Shown piece by piece: positions 19,524-28,743 of a DNA stretch of 64,000 bases (positions are counted from its first letter, which is position 1; every line of letters starts with the position of its first letter). Below the pieces are notes generated by a model. It was not told the origin of the DNA, ran no database searches, and worked only from the letters and a program-made list of their open reading frames with translations. The stretch lies in contig NZ_CANNCF010000001.1 of NCBI RefSeq assembly GCF_947503045.1, positions 992,001-1,056,000 of the forward strand, given 5' to 3'. The translations under genes and the position numbers were made by a program. The stretch comes from an uncultured Tateyamaria sp. (lineage in GTDB: Bacteria; Pseudomonadota; Alphaproteobacteria; Rhodobacterales; Rhodobacteraceae).

Positions 19524-20003
19524 TCAGCGCAGTTTCATGATGATGCAGGTGGTCGAGCCGGTGGCATAGAGTTTGCCATCCTTCACCCCGCGGATTTCAC
19601 CTGACGCAACGCCGGTGGAGCGGCCTGCATGATCGATGATGCCGATGCAGTCGATCTCTGTCCCCAGCGGGATCGCGCGGGTGATGTTTATCTTGTATTC
19701 GAGCGTTGTGTAGACCGACCCGGCGGGCACTTTGGTCATCACAGCACAGGCCATCGCACTGTCGAGCAGCGTGCCGTACCAGCCCCCATGCACCGTGCCC
19801 ATCGGGTTGGTGACATTAAATTCCGGCGTACCGCGAAAGGTCACGCGCCCGTCCTCGACGCTGTGCACAGTGTAGCCCATGGTCTGCGAAATCGGTGGTC
19901 CGGGCAGTTTGCCGGCCGCCATGCCTTGCATGAAGTCGAGGCCGGACATGGACAGGAGCGCATCCATATCAAGCAGGTCGTCGAGCGAATTGGCGATGGG
20001 CAT
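19524..20003 (-). CDS. PaaI-family hotdog thioesterase
   Basis: This 159-aa single hotdog domain has the PaaI signature NPMGTVHGGWYGTLLDSAMACAV around residues 65-87, followed by TTLEYKINITRAIPLGTEIDC. The HGG-containing helix and the acidic residue in LLDSA are the usual catalytic region. It would hydrolyse acyl- or aryl-CoA thioesters in the cytosol. It converges with the DUF2235 gene (32 nt between stops). A repeat element lies behind its start, separating it from metF. The substrate is unknown. Confidence 0.87.
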   Translation of the reverse strand: MPIANSLDDLLDMDALLSMSGLDFMQGMAAGKLPGPPISQTMGYTVHSVEDGRVTFRGTPEFNVTNPMGTVHGGWYGTLLDSAMACAVMTKVPAGSVYTTLEYKINITRAIPLGTEIDCIGIIDHAGRSTGVASGEIRGVKDGKLYATGSTTCIIMKLR

Positions 20004-20070
20004 GGGCGTCTCCGGCGGTGTTATGCTTGGAGACTATGTCAATTAGACTGATCGGTCTAGTGCTGTTGTG

Positions 20071-20138
20071 TCACCCTCGGAGGGGGCCAGCCCCCTCGGC
20101 CTTTGGCCTCACCCCCGTGGTATTTCCGGTCAGAAGAA
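20071..20138 (+). repeat. Dispersed intergenic repeat, copy C (diverged)
   Basis: GGGGGCCAGCCCCC, then CGGCCTTTGGCCTC, then CCCCCGTGGTATTTCCGGT and CAGAAGAA. The block order matches the copies at 9006, 11641 and 63718 but the sequence has drifted. It lies between the metF stop and the upstream side of the thioesterase gene. Confidence 0.55.
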
Positions 20139-20146
20139 ACGGGTGA

Positions 20147-21004
20147 TCACGCGACGTTGCGGATGTTGGCCGCAGGCACCAGCCCCAAGGCGCGGCAGAC
20201 TTGCAACGTCAGCTCGGGGCGGTTGAGCGTATAGAAATGCAGTGCATCGACCCCTTCTTCGATCAGCGTGTCGCACAGGTCGCTGCAATGGGTCAGCGCA
20301 TAAAGGTCGGCGTGGCCGTGGCGCGTGGCCCGGTCGAATTCGCTGGCGATGACGGCAGGAATAGGTGTGCCGCACCGCTTTGCGAACTTTTGGGCGCTGG
20401 CCCAGTTGGCGATGGGCAGGATACCCGGCGTGATCGGCGCTGTGATCCCGGCATCGGCGCAGGCATCGCGGAACCGCAGGAAAGTGTCCGCCTCGAAAAA
20501 GAACTGGGTGATCGCCTCGGAAGCGCCCGCGTCGATCTTGGCCTTCAGCCAGTCGATGTTCTGCGCCATTGAGGCCGCGTCGGGATGGCTGTCGGGATAG
20601 GCGCCGACGCGGATGTTGAAGCCGCCCGCCTCTGCAAGCGCTTCGATCAGCTCGACGCTGTTGGTGAACCCGTCTGCGTGGGGTTCGAACGTGCCGCCAT
20701 CAATGGCGTCCCCGCGCAGGGCGACGATGTCGGTGATTCCGGATTTCTTGTAGCGCTCGGCCACGCGCAACACGTCTGCCCGGCTTTGGCCGGTGCAGGT
20801 CAGGTGCGCGGCGACGCGCAGACCGGAGGTCTTGCGTAAGGTTTGCGCCGATTCTTGCGTCAATTCGCGGGTCGATCCGCCTGCGCCATAGGTGACAGAG
20901 ACAAAGCGCGGATCAAGCGGGGCAAGCGTTTTGACCGTATCCCACAGGTGAAAGGAGGCATTCAGCGACTTCGGGGGGAAGGTCTCAAACGACAGGGCGG
21001 TCAT
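20147..21004 (-). CDS. metF: Methylenetetrahydrofolate reductase
   Basis: This 285-aa flavoprotein reduces 5,10-methylene-THF to 5-methyl-THF for methionine synthesis. It starts MTALSFETFPPKS and keeps the family's SVTYGAGGSTRELT, HLTCTGQSRAD, ALRGDAI, VGAYPDSHPDA and TQFFFEADTFLRF segments, which include the catalytic Glu of SFETFPPKS and the folate-binding Asp of RGD. The length is normal for bacterial MetF. It is divergent from metR, with a perfect MetR box between them, so activation by MetR with homocysteine is likely. Confidence 0.96.
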   Translation of the reverse strand: MTALSFETFPPKSLNASFHLWDTVKTLAPLDPRFVSVTYGAGGSTRELTQESAQTLRKTSGLRVAAHLTCTGQSRADVLRVAERYKKSGITDIVALRGDAIDGGTFEPHADGFTNSVELIEALAEAGGFNIRVGAYPDSHPDAASMAQNIDWLKAKIDAGASEAITQFFFEADTFLRFRDACADAGITAPITPGILPIANWASAQKFAKRCGTPIPAVIASEFDRATRHGHADLYALTHCSDLCDTLIEEGVDALHFYTLNRPELTLQVCRALGLVPAANIRNVA

Positions 21005-21053
21005 GGCACGGGTTCCTTATGAGGTTGCAATGACTATGCGCTGCGCGGTATCT

Positions 21054-21066
21054 TGAAGCAAATTCA
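21054..21066. promoter_or_regulatory. MetR operator (TGAA-N5-TTCA)
   Basis: The sequence TGAAGCAAATTCA exactly fits the MetR consensus TGAA-N5-TTCA. It lies in the 90-nt gap between the divergent metF and metR genes, 50 nt upstream of the metF start and 28 nt upstream of the metR start. A second looser TTCATCATAAACATGA stretch follows. Confidence 0.75.
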
Positions 21067-21094
21067 TAACATTCATCATAAACATGAGGCGCGC

Positions 21095-22000
21095 ATGCAT
21101 ATTGAGTTTCGCCACCTGCGCACGATCAAGGCGATTCACGAAGCGGGTGGGCTGGCCCGGGCCGCGGATCAGCTGCACATCACCCAGTCCGCCCTCAGCC
21201 ATCAGGTGAAGGGTTTGGAGGATCAGGCCGGGGTGGAGCTGTTTGTCCGCCGCTCCAAACCGCTGAAACTGTCCGCCGCCGGATTGCGCCTGTTGCGGCT
21301 GGCCGAGCAGGTGCTGCCGCAGGTCGAGGCGCTGCAGGCCGAGTTCACAGGTCTGCGGGACGGGTCATCGGGACGGTTGCATATCGCGATTGAGTGCCAT
21401 GCCTGTTTCGAGTGGCTGTTCCCGGTGCTTGAGCAGTTTCGCCGTGCCTGGCCAGATGTAGATGTGGACATTCGCCCCGGTCTCGCCTTTGACGCGCTGC
21501 CTGCGCTGATGAAGGAAGAGGTTGATCTGGTTGTGTCCTCTGATCCCGAGGATCTGGCGGGGGTGGAGTTCGTGGAACTCTTTGATTACGCGCCGGTTTT
21601 TGTGGCGGCCAGCACGCATCCTCTGGCGCAGAAACCTTTCGTGGAGGCGGCGGATTTTCGCGGTGAGACCCTGATCACCTATCCGGTGGAGCGCACGCGG
21701 CTGGATGTGTTCAGCCAATTGTTGATCCCGGCCAAGGTGGAGCCTGCTGCTGTCCGGCAGGCGGAGTTGACGGCTGTCATTTTGTTGCTTGTGGCCTCGA
21801 ACCGGGGGGTGTCCGTGCTGCCCGATTGGGTGGTGCGAGAGGTGAAGTATTCCAGCGATTATGTGACCCGACCCCTAACCGAGCATGGTCTTACGCGGCG
21901 CCTTTATGCGGCGGTGCGCAGTGATGAGCGCGACAAGCCATATATGCAGAAGCTGATTGAGTTGGCACGGGTCGAGGCGCGCAAGTTGCAGAGTGCGTGA
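21095..22000 (+). CDS. metR: LysR-family regulator MetR
   Basis: This 301-aa LysR-type regulator has the winged helix-turn-helix at residues 1-60 (FRHLRTIKAIHEAGGLARAA then DQLHITQSALSHQVKGLE) and a periplasmic-binding-like effector domain from about 90 to 295. Divergence from metF, plus the perfect MetR box in the shared intergenic region, identifies it as MetR, which senses homocysteine and controls methionine genes. The ATG at 21095 is chosen over a TTG at 21053 because the HTH begins directly after it. Confidence 0.93.
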   Translation: MHIEFRHLRTIKAIHEAGGLARAADQLHITQSALSHQVKGLEDQAGVELFVRRSKPLKLSAAGLRLLRLAEQVLPQVEALQAEFTGLRDGSSGRLHIAIECHACFEWLFPVLEQFRRAWPDVDVDIRPGLAFDALPALMKEEVDLVVSSDPEDLAGVEFVELFDYAPVFVAASTHPLAQKPFVEAADFRGETLITYPVERTRLDVFSQLLIPAKVEPAAVRQAELTAVILLLVASNRGVSVLPDWVVREVKYSSDYVTRPLTEHGLTRRLYAAVRSDERDKPYMQKLIELARVEARKLQSA

Positions 22001-22034
22001 GGGTGTCGGACGGCTCTGTTTGCCTACGGCAAAT

Positions 22035-22052
22035 GCGCCCGCCCGCCGACCC
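22035..22052 (+). repeat. 18-nt intergenic repeat, copy 1
   Basis: GCGCCCGCCCGCCGACCC, located 35 nt downstream of the metR stop and preceded by the small dyad TTTGCC-TAC-GGCAAA. An identical 18-mer lies at 63460-63477 behind the TetR gene. Confidence 0.6.
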
Positions 22053-22147
22053 ATTTCCGTGCGCTTTTTGGTTCGACTGTGTGGCTGATCGCTTTTCCTT
22101 GAAAAGCAATCCTTGCCACCGGTCGCGGTCAACTGCGTGATTGCGAC

Positions 22148-23185
22148 CTAGGCTAGCTTCACCAGTTGCTTGCCCCTGTTGCGCCCTTCCAACAGGCCGA
22201 TAAAGGCCGCCGGCGCATTCTCCAGCCCTTCGGCGATCTCCTCGACCACCTTGATCTCGCCGCTGACAACTCTCGGGGCCACATCAGCAAGGAAGTCAGG
22301 CATGCGGTCCCAGTGGTTGGAGATAATGAAGCCCTGCACCGCGAGGTGTTGCACAAGAATGGTGCGCCACAGGGCCGGGACGGACATCGCAGCCTCTGCC
22401 CCCGCGCCAAGACCGCCCGCATTGTACCACGAGATCATGCCGCAGAGCGGGATGCGCCCATGGGTGTTCATGAGCGGGATCACCGCCTCAAGCACCTTGC
22501 CGCCAACATTTTCGAAGTAGATGTCGATGCCATCGGGCGTGGCCTCGGCCAGTGCTTTGCGCAAGGACCGCGCATCCGGGTAGGCGCGGTGATCAAGGCA
22601 GGCGTCAAAGCCGAACGTATCACGCGCCAGCGCACATTTGTCCGCCCCGCCAGCGATGCCCACGGTGCGCAGCCCCAGCGATTTTGCCAGTTGTCCGACC
22701 ATGGAACCCACCGGGCCGGTGGCGGCGGCCACAACTAGCGTTTCACCTGCCTTTGGCTTGCCGATCTCGTGCAGCGCGTACCAGCCGGTAAAGCCGGGCA
22801 TGCCCAGCACGCCGAGGCAGGTGGTGATCGGGACCGCGTCGGGGTCGATCCTGCGGCACATACGCGCGTCAGCCACCGCATGAGTGGCCCAGCCGAACGA
22901 CCCCATTGCGACGTCGCCCGGTTTGAACCGGTCCGAATTGGAGGCGATCACCTCGCCCACACCGCCGCCTTCCATGGTGCCCCCGATCGGCACTGCAGCC
23001 GCATAGGATTTGCTGTCGTCCATGCGCCCGCGCATGTAGGGATCAAGCGACATGTAATGGACCCGTACCAGCACTTCGCCCGCACCCGGTGTCGGAAAGG
23101 GCGCGGTTTCAAGGCTGAAATTGGCAGGCGTCGGCGCCCCTTCGGGACGGCTGGCGAGGGTGATGTGCTGCATCTGGTCGGACAT
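22148..23185 (-). CDS. NADP-dependent oxidoreductase (zinc-independent MDR family)
   Basis: This 345-aa medium-chain reductase resembles YncB/CurA and leukotriene B4 12-hydroxydehydrogenase-type enzymes that reduce double bonds of enones. Motifs are YMSLDPYMRGRM near residue 44, the GWYALHEIGKPKAGETLVV stretch, the Rossmann glycines AATGPVGSMVGQLAK, and FENVGGKVLEAV. It lacks the GHE zinc site. The start at 23185 has AAGAGGAG upstream; the same frame is open 210 codons further but there it is antisense to the IMPase gene. It is divergent from the IMPase gene. Confidence 0.9.
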   Translation of the reverse strand: MSDQMQHITLASRPEGAPTPANFSLETAPFPTPGAGEVLVRVHYMSLDPYMRGRMDDSKSYAAAVPIGGTMEGGGVGEVIASNSDRFKPGDVAMGSFGWATHAVADARMCRRIDPDAVPITTCLGVLGMPGFTGWYALHEIGKPKAGETLVVAAATGPVGSMVGQLAKSLGLRTVGIAGGADKCALARDTFGFDACLDHRAYPDARSLRKALAEATPDGIDIYFENVGGKVLEAVIPLMNTHGRIPLCGMISWYNAGGLGAGAEAAMSVPALWRTILVQHLAVQGFIISNHWDRMPDFLADVAPRVVSGEIKVVEEIAEGLENAPAAFIGLLEGRNRGKQLVKLA

Positions 23186-23299
23186 GGTGCGCTCCTCTTG
23201 GGCTTGCATCACCTGAACAGGCGCCAGCCCCCTTGGCAAGGGCAGCCGCGGCGCGTATAGCGCGCCTCTGATCCCTTTCCCCGTTTTCGGAGCGACCTG

Positions 23300-24085
23300 A
23301 TGGCTGCCAGCGCAAATCTCAACATCATGATGAAGGCCGCGCGCAAGGCGGGCCGGTCGCTGGCCAAGGATTTTCGCGAGGTCGAGAACCTGCAGGTGTC
23401 GATGAAAGGGGCAGGGGATTTCGTCTCCAAGGCCGATCTGGCCGCCGAGGCCATCATCAAGGAAGAGTTGCGCACCGCCCGTCCGACCTATGGCTGGCTG
23501 GCCGAGGAAGGTGGCGAAGAACCGGGCGAAGACCCGACGCGCCGCTGGATTGTCGACCCGCTGGATGGCACCACGAACTTTCTGCACGGGCTGCCCCATT
23601 GGGCCGTGTCCATCGCGCTGGAACACAAGGGCCAGGTGGTGGCGGGTGTGGTCTATGACCCGGCCAAAGACGAGCTGTTCTTTGCCGAAAAGGGGCAGGG
23701 CGCCTTCATGAATGACCAGCGCCTGCGCGTGTCTGGCCGGTCCAAGATGATCGAGGGGCTGTTTTCGACCGGTCTGCCCTTTGGTGGGCGCGCTGACCTG
23801 CCCGAAACCTTGCAAGAGCTTGCCCGTCTGATGCCGGTCTGTTCCGGTGTGCGCCGCTTTGGAGCGGCAGCACTTGACCTCGCTTACGTCGCGGCGGGTC
23901 GCTATGACGGCTATTGGGAACGCCGTTTGAACGCCTGGGACATTGCCGCCGGCCTTTTGATTGTGCGCGAGGCGGGCGGCTTTGCCGAGCCTCTGAGGCC
24001 AGACGGCAACATCCTTGAAGATGGCGAGATCATCTGCGCCAATGAGCCGATGTTCCCGCAGCTCTCCAAGATCATCCGCGCCTAA
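23300..24085 (+). CDS. suhB: Inositol monophosphatase family protein
   Basis: This 261-aa Mg-dependent phosphatase would hydrolyse inositol-1-phosphate or a related sugar phosphate. Metal ligands are visible as Glu70 in LAEEGGEE, Asp86 and Asp89 in WIVDPLDGTTNFLHG (83-97), and the later WDIAAGLLIVREAGG. SuhB in enterobacteria also has a ribosomal-RNA antitermination role; that cannot be inferred here. The stop overlaps by four nt the stop of the convergent GFA gene. Confidence 0.93.
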   Translation: MAASANLNIMMKAARKAGRSLAKDFREVENLQVSMKGAGDFVSKADLAAEAIIKEELRTARPTYGWLAEEGGEEPGEDPTRRWIVDPLDGTTNFLHGLPHWAVSIALEHKGQVVAGVVYDPAKDELFFAEKGQGAFMNDQRLRVSGRSKMIEGLFSTGLPFGGRADLPETLQELARLMPVCSGVRRFGAAALDLAYVAAGRYDGYWERRLNAWDIAAGLLIVREAGGFAEPLRPDGNILEDGEIICANEPMFPQLSKIIRA

Positions 24086-24444
24086 GGCTTGCGATCCGAG
24101 GGGTGATTTACCCCGTCTGACCAGGGGATGGGCTCATGCTCGGCCGGGTTCACCTCGTCCAGCGTGCCCATGTTGACGCCGATATGGTCGGGATTGGCGC
24201 GCTGGTTGTGATACATGTAGATGCCGCAGACCTTGCAGAAATGGTGCCGCGCGGTGTTGGTGCCCCATTGATACAAGGTGAGTGCCTCCGCGCCCTGCAC
24301 GATCTTGACGCCGTCTTTGGGTGCCACCACCGCCGGGGCTGCGCGGCGTCGGCAGAACGAACAGGTGCAACGTTGCGCTGTGCCCAACCCGTCCAGCAAT
24401 TGCACCTCAAGCACAACGGCGCCGCAATGACAGGACGCTCTCAT
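24082..24444 (-). CDS. GFA/CENP-V family zinc protein
   Basis: This 120-aa protein has the GFA fold's cysteine pairs: CHCG (residues 5-8), CTCSFC near 27-32 and CKVCG near 70-74, expected to bind two zincs. GFA proteins were named for a glutathione-formaldehyde adduct activity, but most members are uncharacterised. Its start overlaps the rhomboid stop by four nt, so the two are translationally coupled with the rhomboid first. The length is normal for single-domain members. Confidence 0.87.
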   Translation of the reverse strand: MRASCHCGAVVLEVQLLDGLGTAQRCTCSFCRRRAAPAVVAPKDGVKIVQGAEALTLYQWGTNTARHHFCKVCGIYMYHNQRANPDHIGVNMGTLDEVNPAEHEPIPWSDGVNHPSDRKP

Positions 24445-25175
24445 CGCCGCACCTTGGGGATGCGCGAGGTGGCATAGGTCGCCTCGGGGTGGGGCGGATG
24501 CCCATCGGTGCGCCGCCAGAACCCGACCGCGCCGCGTTTGAGCCAGAGCGGCAGGGTCAGTGCAAGACCCGCGACAAAGCCACCCGCATGGGCCCAATAG
24601 GCCACGCCGCCTGCTTCGACATCCGCCCCGATGCCGCCCACGAATTGCATTGCAAACCAAACGGCCAGCATGATCCAGGCCGGGATCGGAAAGATGCGGA
24701 TGAAGATCACGAGGATCAGCAGAATATCGACACGCGCCTTGGGAAACAGCAACAGATAGCTGCCCATGACCCCCGCAATCGCGCCGGAAGCCCCCACCGT
24801 TGGCACGGACGAACCCGGCGAGGCGAGCACATGCACCAGACCGGCCGCAATGCCTGCCGCGAGGTAGAAGACAAGGTAGGGCACGTGTCCCATCTCGTCC
24901 TCGATGTTGTCGCCAAAGATCCACAAAAACAGCATGTTGCCGATCAGGTGCATCCAGCCTCCGTGCAGGAACATGGAGCTGACAAGCGTGCTGAACCCGT
25001 CTCCGGACGTTATCCTTGCGGGAATCGCCGCATAGTCAAAGAAGAAGGCGTTGAGCGCGCGCGGGTCGTTGAACAGTGCCACATAGCTGAGGAAAATGCC
25101 GATATTGGCGGCCATCAGCATGTAGGTCACATAAGGGATGCGGCCCGAGGGATTGTGATCACGGATAGGAAACAT
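24441..25175 (-). CDS. Rhomboid-family intramembrane serine protease
   Basis: This 244-aa integral membrane protein has six hydrophobic helices. The catalytic serine sits in GASGAIAGVMG (about residues 129-139), the catalytic His in YWAHAGGFVAG, and the upstream HGGWMHLIGNMLFLWIFGD loop matches the L1/TM2 region of rhomboids. It cleaves transmembrane substrates. A Ser-Gly-rich insertion between helices is typical of alphaproteobacterial rhomboids. It is the first gene of a two-gene unit with GFA. The C-terminus is cytosolic and basic. Confidence 0.92.
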   Translation of the reverse strand: MFPIRDHNPSGRIPYVTYMLMAANIGIFLSYVALFNDPRALNAFFFDYAAIPARITSGDGFSTLVSSMFLHGGWMHLIGNMLFLWIFGDNIEDEMGHVPYLVFYLAAGIAAGLVHVLASPGSSVPTVGASGAIAGVMGSYLLLFPKARVDILLILVIFIRIFPIPAWIMLAVWFAMQFVGGIGADVEAGGVAYWAHAGGFVAGLALTLPLWLKRGAVGFWRRTDGHPPHPEATYATSRIPKVRR

Positions 25176-25220
25176 GGGCGAACACTTGGCCGGGGCGCGC
25201 CGCGCGTCAAGGGGCGAGGC

Positions 25221-25264
25221 GGAAACCGAGACGGTTTCCGGGCCGTTTTTCGCCTCGAAAAACG
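25221..25264 (-). terminator. Tandem hairpins downstream of putA
   Basis: Two perfect hairpins in series follow the putA stop. On the plus strand they are CGTTTTTCG-CCT-CGAAAAACG (25244-25264) and GGAAACCG-AGA-CGGTTTCC (25221-25239). The first alone has a T-rich stem; together they probably end putA transcription before the rhomboid gene. Confidence 0.6.
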
Positions 25265-25271
25265 CGTGCGT

Positions 25272-28200
25272 TCAGCTGGCAGCGCCCAGCAACGCCGTGT
25301 TGCCGCCCGAGGCCGTGACATCGACGCAGACGTGGCGTTCATAGGTGGCATGGGCGCGGTCGGGCCGTCCGGTGATCAGTGGAATGATGGGTCCAGTGCG
25401 AGCCGCCAGATCACGCTCGAGGCGATGTGCCGTTTCATCGTCGCCCCACCACAGGACGCCGCCATAGTTGGGTCCGTCGGTCAGCGCAGCGGGTGGGATC
25501 GATCCCACCGCTTTGATGGCGATTCCACCTGCTGCTTCGACCGCTTTGGCCTGTGCCGCTGCGGCTTTGGCGCCCGGGCCAGCGCACAGGAGTGAGGGTC
25601 GGGGCGCGTGGCTGAGGACGTTGGATTCTCCGGTCGGGCCGGGCAGGGGCGTGCTGGACAGGACCTTGTGGTCCTGTGCGGGCAAGGCAGGCAGAGGGGC
25701 GTCGTTTGCCCATGCCTCTTCTGTTGCGGCAAGCGCAGGCGCGCGGAACCGCAACAGGTAGTCCGGCCCGCCCGCTTTGGGCCCAGTGCCAGAAAGTCCA
25801 ACGCCGCCAAAGGGTTGGCTGCCCACAATGGCGCCGATCTGGTTGCGGTTCACATAGATGTTTCCGGCCCTGATCCGTTCGGAGACGTGCTCGACCCGGT
25901 CATCGATCCGGCTGTGCAGCCCAAAGGTGAGCCCATAGCCCGTGGCGTTGATGTCATCGATCACCTGATCCAGTTCACCGGATTTGAACGTCGCCAGATG
26001 CAGGACCGGGCCAAAGACCTCGCGCGTCAGATCACCAATCCCGTCGACCCGGATCAGGGTGGGCGGGACAAATGTGCCGTCCGGCGGTGTCTTGAGCCGA
26101 TGGATGAGCCGCCCGGCGTCGGTTGCGGCCTTGATATGGTCCTCGATCCCGGCGCGCGCGGCCTCGTCAATGACCGGGCCTATGTCGTTGGACAGCATCC
26201 ATGGATTGCCTACGTTCAACGCCTCCATCGCGCCGATCAGCATCTCGGTAAAGGCGGGGGCGATGTCGGCCTGCACGTAAAGGCAGCGCAGGGCCGAACA
26301 GCGTTGGCCTGCGGATTGAAAGGCACTTTCGATCACGCTGCGCACGGCCTGTTCCGGCAATGCGGTGCTGTCCACGATCATTGCGTTGAGCCCACCCGTT
26401 TCCGCGATAAGCGGTGTGCCGGGGTGGCCATGTTCGGCGAGGCTTGCGCGGATGCGCAGCGCCGTATCGGTGGATCCGGTAAACGCCACACCGTTGGCGC
26501 GCCCTTGCGCTGTAAGCGCCGCGCCAACCTGTCCATCACCGGGCAACAGTTGCATTGCCGAGAGAGGCACGCCCGCCTCATGTAGCAGCGAGATGGCGAG
26601 ATGGGCGATCAGCGGGGTTTGCTCGGCCGGTTTGGCCAACACCGCATTGCCAGCAGCCAAAGCGGCAGAGATCTGGCCGGTAAAGATCGCAAGCGGAAAG
26701 TTCCAGGGCGAGATGCAGACAAAGGTGCCTGCAGGTGCATCACCTTCGGCCTGACTGGCGTAATAGCGCAGGAAATCAACGGCTTCGCGCAGTTCCGCGA
26801 CGGCGTCCATGAGCGTTTTGCCGGCCTCGCGCGCCAGAAGAGCAAAGACCTCGCCAAAGCGCGCCTCGTAAAGGTCGGCCGCTGCGTTGAGGATGCGTGC
26901 CCGCTCGGATGCGGGTGCCGTCCACGGGCTCGCATCCGCAAAGGCTTGCGTCACGGTGTCAGTCGTCGCCTCTGTCACATGGCCCACCACGTCGGTGCGA
27001 TCAGCGGGGTTCAGGATGTCGAGCTTCGGGCCGTCACTGGCTGTGACAGTCAGTGGTACTGCCGTCCAGCGATGCGCGGCAAAGGGATCGCGGGCTGCAC
27101 TGATCTGGGTCAGCGTGCCAGTGTTCGTGATGTCGAACCCGCGCGCATTGGGTCGCTCGGGCATGAACAGATTGGGCCCGTCCGGGATGGTGATCGCGGT
27201 TTCTGCCAATTGGTCAAACGGGTCGGCGGCGACCACCTCGGGCGGCACATCGACGTCCACGATCTGGTTCACAAAGCTGGAATTTGCCCCGTTTTCCAAT
27301 AGCCTGCGCACGAGATAGGCCAAGAGATCGCGATGCGCGCCCACCGGCGCGTAGATGCGGCAGCGCGTGCCTCGCGCGCGCAGTACAATCGAGTGCAACG
27401 CCTCGCCCATGCCATGCAGGCGCTGGAATTCGTAAGGCTGGTCGTCGGCCATGTGCAGGATCGCGGCCACCGTGTGGGCGTTGTGGGTGGCAAATTGCGG
27501 ATAGATCCTGTCGGTCATCCCCAGCAGCTTGCGCGCGTTCGAGATATAGGACACGTCCGTCGCCGCCTTGCGGGTGAACACGGGAAAGCCCGCAACCCCC
27601 AGCACCTGTGCGCGCTTGATTTCGGTGTCCCAATAGGCCCCCTTGACCAACCGCACCATGATGCGCCGGTCGTGCCGCTGCGCCATGTCATAAAGCGCGT
27701 CGATCACTTGCGAGGCACGCGGCCCATAGGCCTGCACAACGATGCCGAACCCGTCCCAGTCGGTCAGCGCCTCGTCCCCCAGCACCGCCTCGATCACTTC
27801 GAGGCTGAGGGACAGGCGGTCGGCTTCTTCCGCGTCCACATTCAGACCCATGCCCGCTGACTTCGCCAGCAGCGCAAGCGAGCGCAGGCGCGGCACCAGA
27901 TCACGCAAGACGCGGTCTTCTTGTGCGCGCTCATAGCGGGGGTGCAGGGCGGAAAGTTTGACCGAGATACCGGGGTTTTCGCGGATATCGTCATGCAGAC
28001 AAGCCCGCGCGATGGCCGAAATGGCGCGCGAATAGGACAGATGGTAGCGCCGCGCGTCGGCCTCGGTCAGGGCTGCTTCGCCCAGCATGTCATAGGAATA
28101 GGTGAAGCCCTTGGCCTCCATCCCGGCGGCGCGGTCCATGGCTGCATCAATGTCCTCACCAAGGACGAACTGACGGCCCATTTCCTTCATCGCGCGGGAC

Positions 28201-28682
28201 ACGGCGGCACGGATCACAGGCTCGCCCATGCGCTTGATCGCGCCGCGCAGATGCTTGATCGGCCCCGGTTGGTCATCATCCAGCACGCGCCCTGTCAGCA
28301 TCAGCGCCCAGGTCGAAGCGTTGACGAGACTGGAGGTCGAATGCCCCAGATGTTTGCCCCAGTTGGACGGCGCGATCTTGTCCTCGATCAGCGCGTCGAT
28401 CGTGTCGGCATCCGGCACCCGCAGCAAGGCCTCGGCCAGACACATCAACGCGATCCCCTCGTCGGTGGACAGGCCATATTCAGCGAGGAAAACCTCCATC
28501 AGTCCGGGTGCCGCCTGCGTGCGGATCGCACTCACCAGCCGTGCCGCATCTGCGCAGATGTCCGCGCGATCTGCCGCCGACAATTGGGCCGATGCGATCA
28601 AGTCACGCAGCACTGCGTCAGGATCGCCATACATCCCCGCATCCAGTGCCAATGCGAGGTCAAGGCCAGTGTCACGCGCCAT
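25272..28682 (-). CDS. putA: Bifunctional proline dehydrogenase / L-glutamate-gamma-semialdehyde dehydrogenase
   Basis: This 1136-aa enzyme oxidises proline to glutamate in two steps with substrate channelling. The FAD-binding PRODH barrel spans about residues 60-490 (GISVKLSALHPRYERAQ, VRLVKGAYWDTEIKRAQ). The P5C dehydrogenase spans about 520-990, with ISPWNFPLAIFTGQ, ETGGLNAMIV and the nucleophile in SAGQRCSALRCLYV. A short C-terminal domain follows. It lacks the N-terminal ribbon-helix-helix of E. coli PutA (about 1320 aa), so it is not its own repressor; the divergent AsnC-type gene fits as regulator. The start at 28682 has AGGAAAC upstream and is preferred to ATG 28700. Confidence 0.96.
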   Translation of the reverse strand: MARDTGLDLALALDAGMYGDPDAVLRDLIASAQLSAADRADICADAARLVSAIRTQAAPGLMEVFLAEYGLSTDEGIALMCLAEALLRVPDADTIDALIEDKIAPSNWGKHLGHSTSSLVNASTWALMLTGRVLDDDQPGPIKHLRGAIKRMGEPVIRAAVSRAMKEMGRQFVLGEDIDAAMDRAAGMEAKGFTYSYDMLGEAALTEADARRYHLSYSRAISAIARACLHDDIRENPGISVKLSALHPRYERAQEDRVLRDLVPRLRSLALLAKSAGMGLNVDAEEADRLSLSLEVIEAVLGDEALTDWDGFGIVVQAYGPRASQVIDALYDMAQRHDRRIMVRLVKGAYWDTEIKRAQVLGVAGFPVFTRKAATDVSYISNARKLLGMTDRIYPQFATHNAHTVAAILHMADDQPYEFQRLHGMGEALHSIVLRARGTRCRIYAPVGAHRDLLAYLVRRLLENGANSSFVNQIVDVDVPPEVVAADPFDQLAETAITIPDGPNLFMPERPNARGFDITNTGTLTQISAARDPFAAHRWTAVPLTVTASDGPKLDILNPADRTDVVGHVTEATTDTVTQAFADASPWTAPASERARILNAAADLYEARFGEVFALLAREAGKTLMDAVAELREAVDFLRYYASQAEGDAPAGTFVCISPWNFPLAIFTGQISAALAAGNAVLAKPAEQTPLIAHLAISLLHEAGVPLSAMQLLPGDGQVGAALTAQGRANGVAFTGSTDTALRIRASLAEHGHPGTPLIAETGGLNAMIVDSTALPEQAVRSVIESAFQSAGQRCSALRCLYVQADIAPAFTEMLIGAMEALNVGNPWMLSNDIGPVIDEAARAGIEDHIKAATDAGRLIHRLKTPPDGTFVPPTLIRVDGIGDLTREVFGPVLHLATFKSGELDQVIDDINATGYGLTFGLHSRIDDRVEHVSERIRAGNIYVNRNQIGAIVGSQPFGGVGLSGTGPKAGGPDYLLRFRAPALAATEEAWANDAPLPALPAQDHKVLSSTPLPGPTGESNVLSHAPRPSLLCAGPGAKAAAAQAKAVEAAGGIAIKAVGSIPPAALTDGPNYGGVLWWGDDETAHRLERDLAARTGPIIPLITGRPDRAHATYERHVCVDVTASGGNTALLGAAS

Positions 28683-28743
28683 TTCGGTTTCCTTTCTCAT
28701 TTCGCGCAGTATATCAGGAGCATATCAGTGAAATTCATCAAAG

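Noticed and set aside
21005..21094. SAM or SAH riboswitch upstream of metF
   Set aside because: The gap is only 90 nt, has no recognisable pseudoknot or aptamer core, and is explained by a MetR box.
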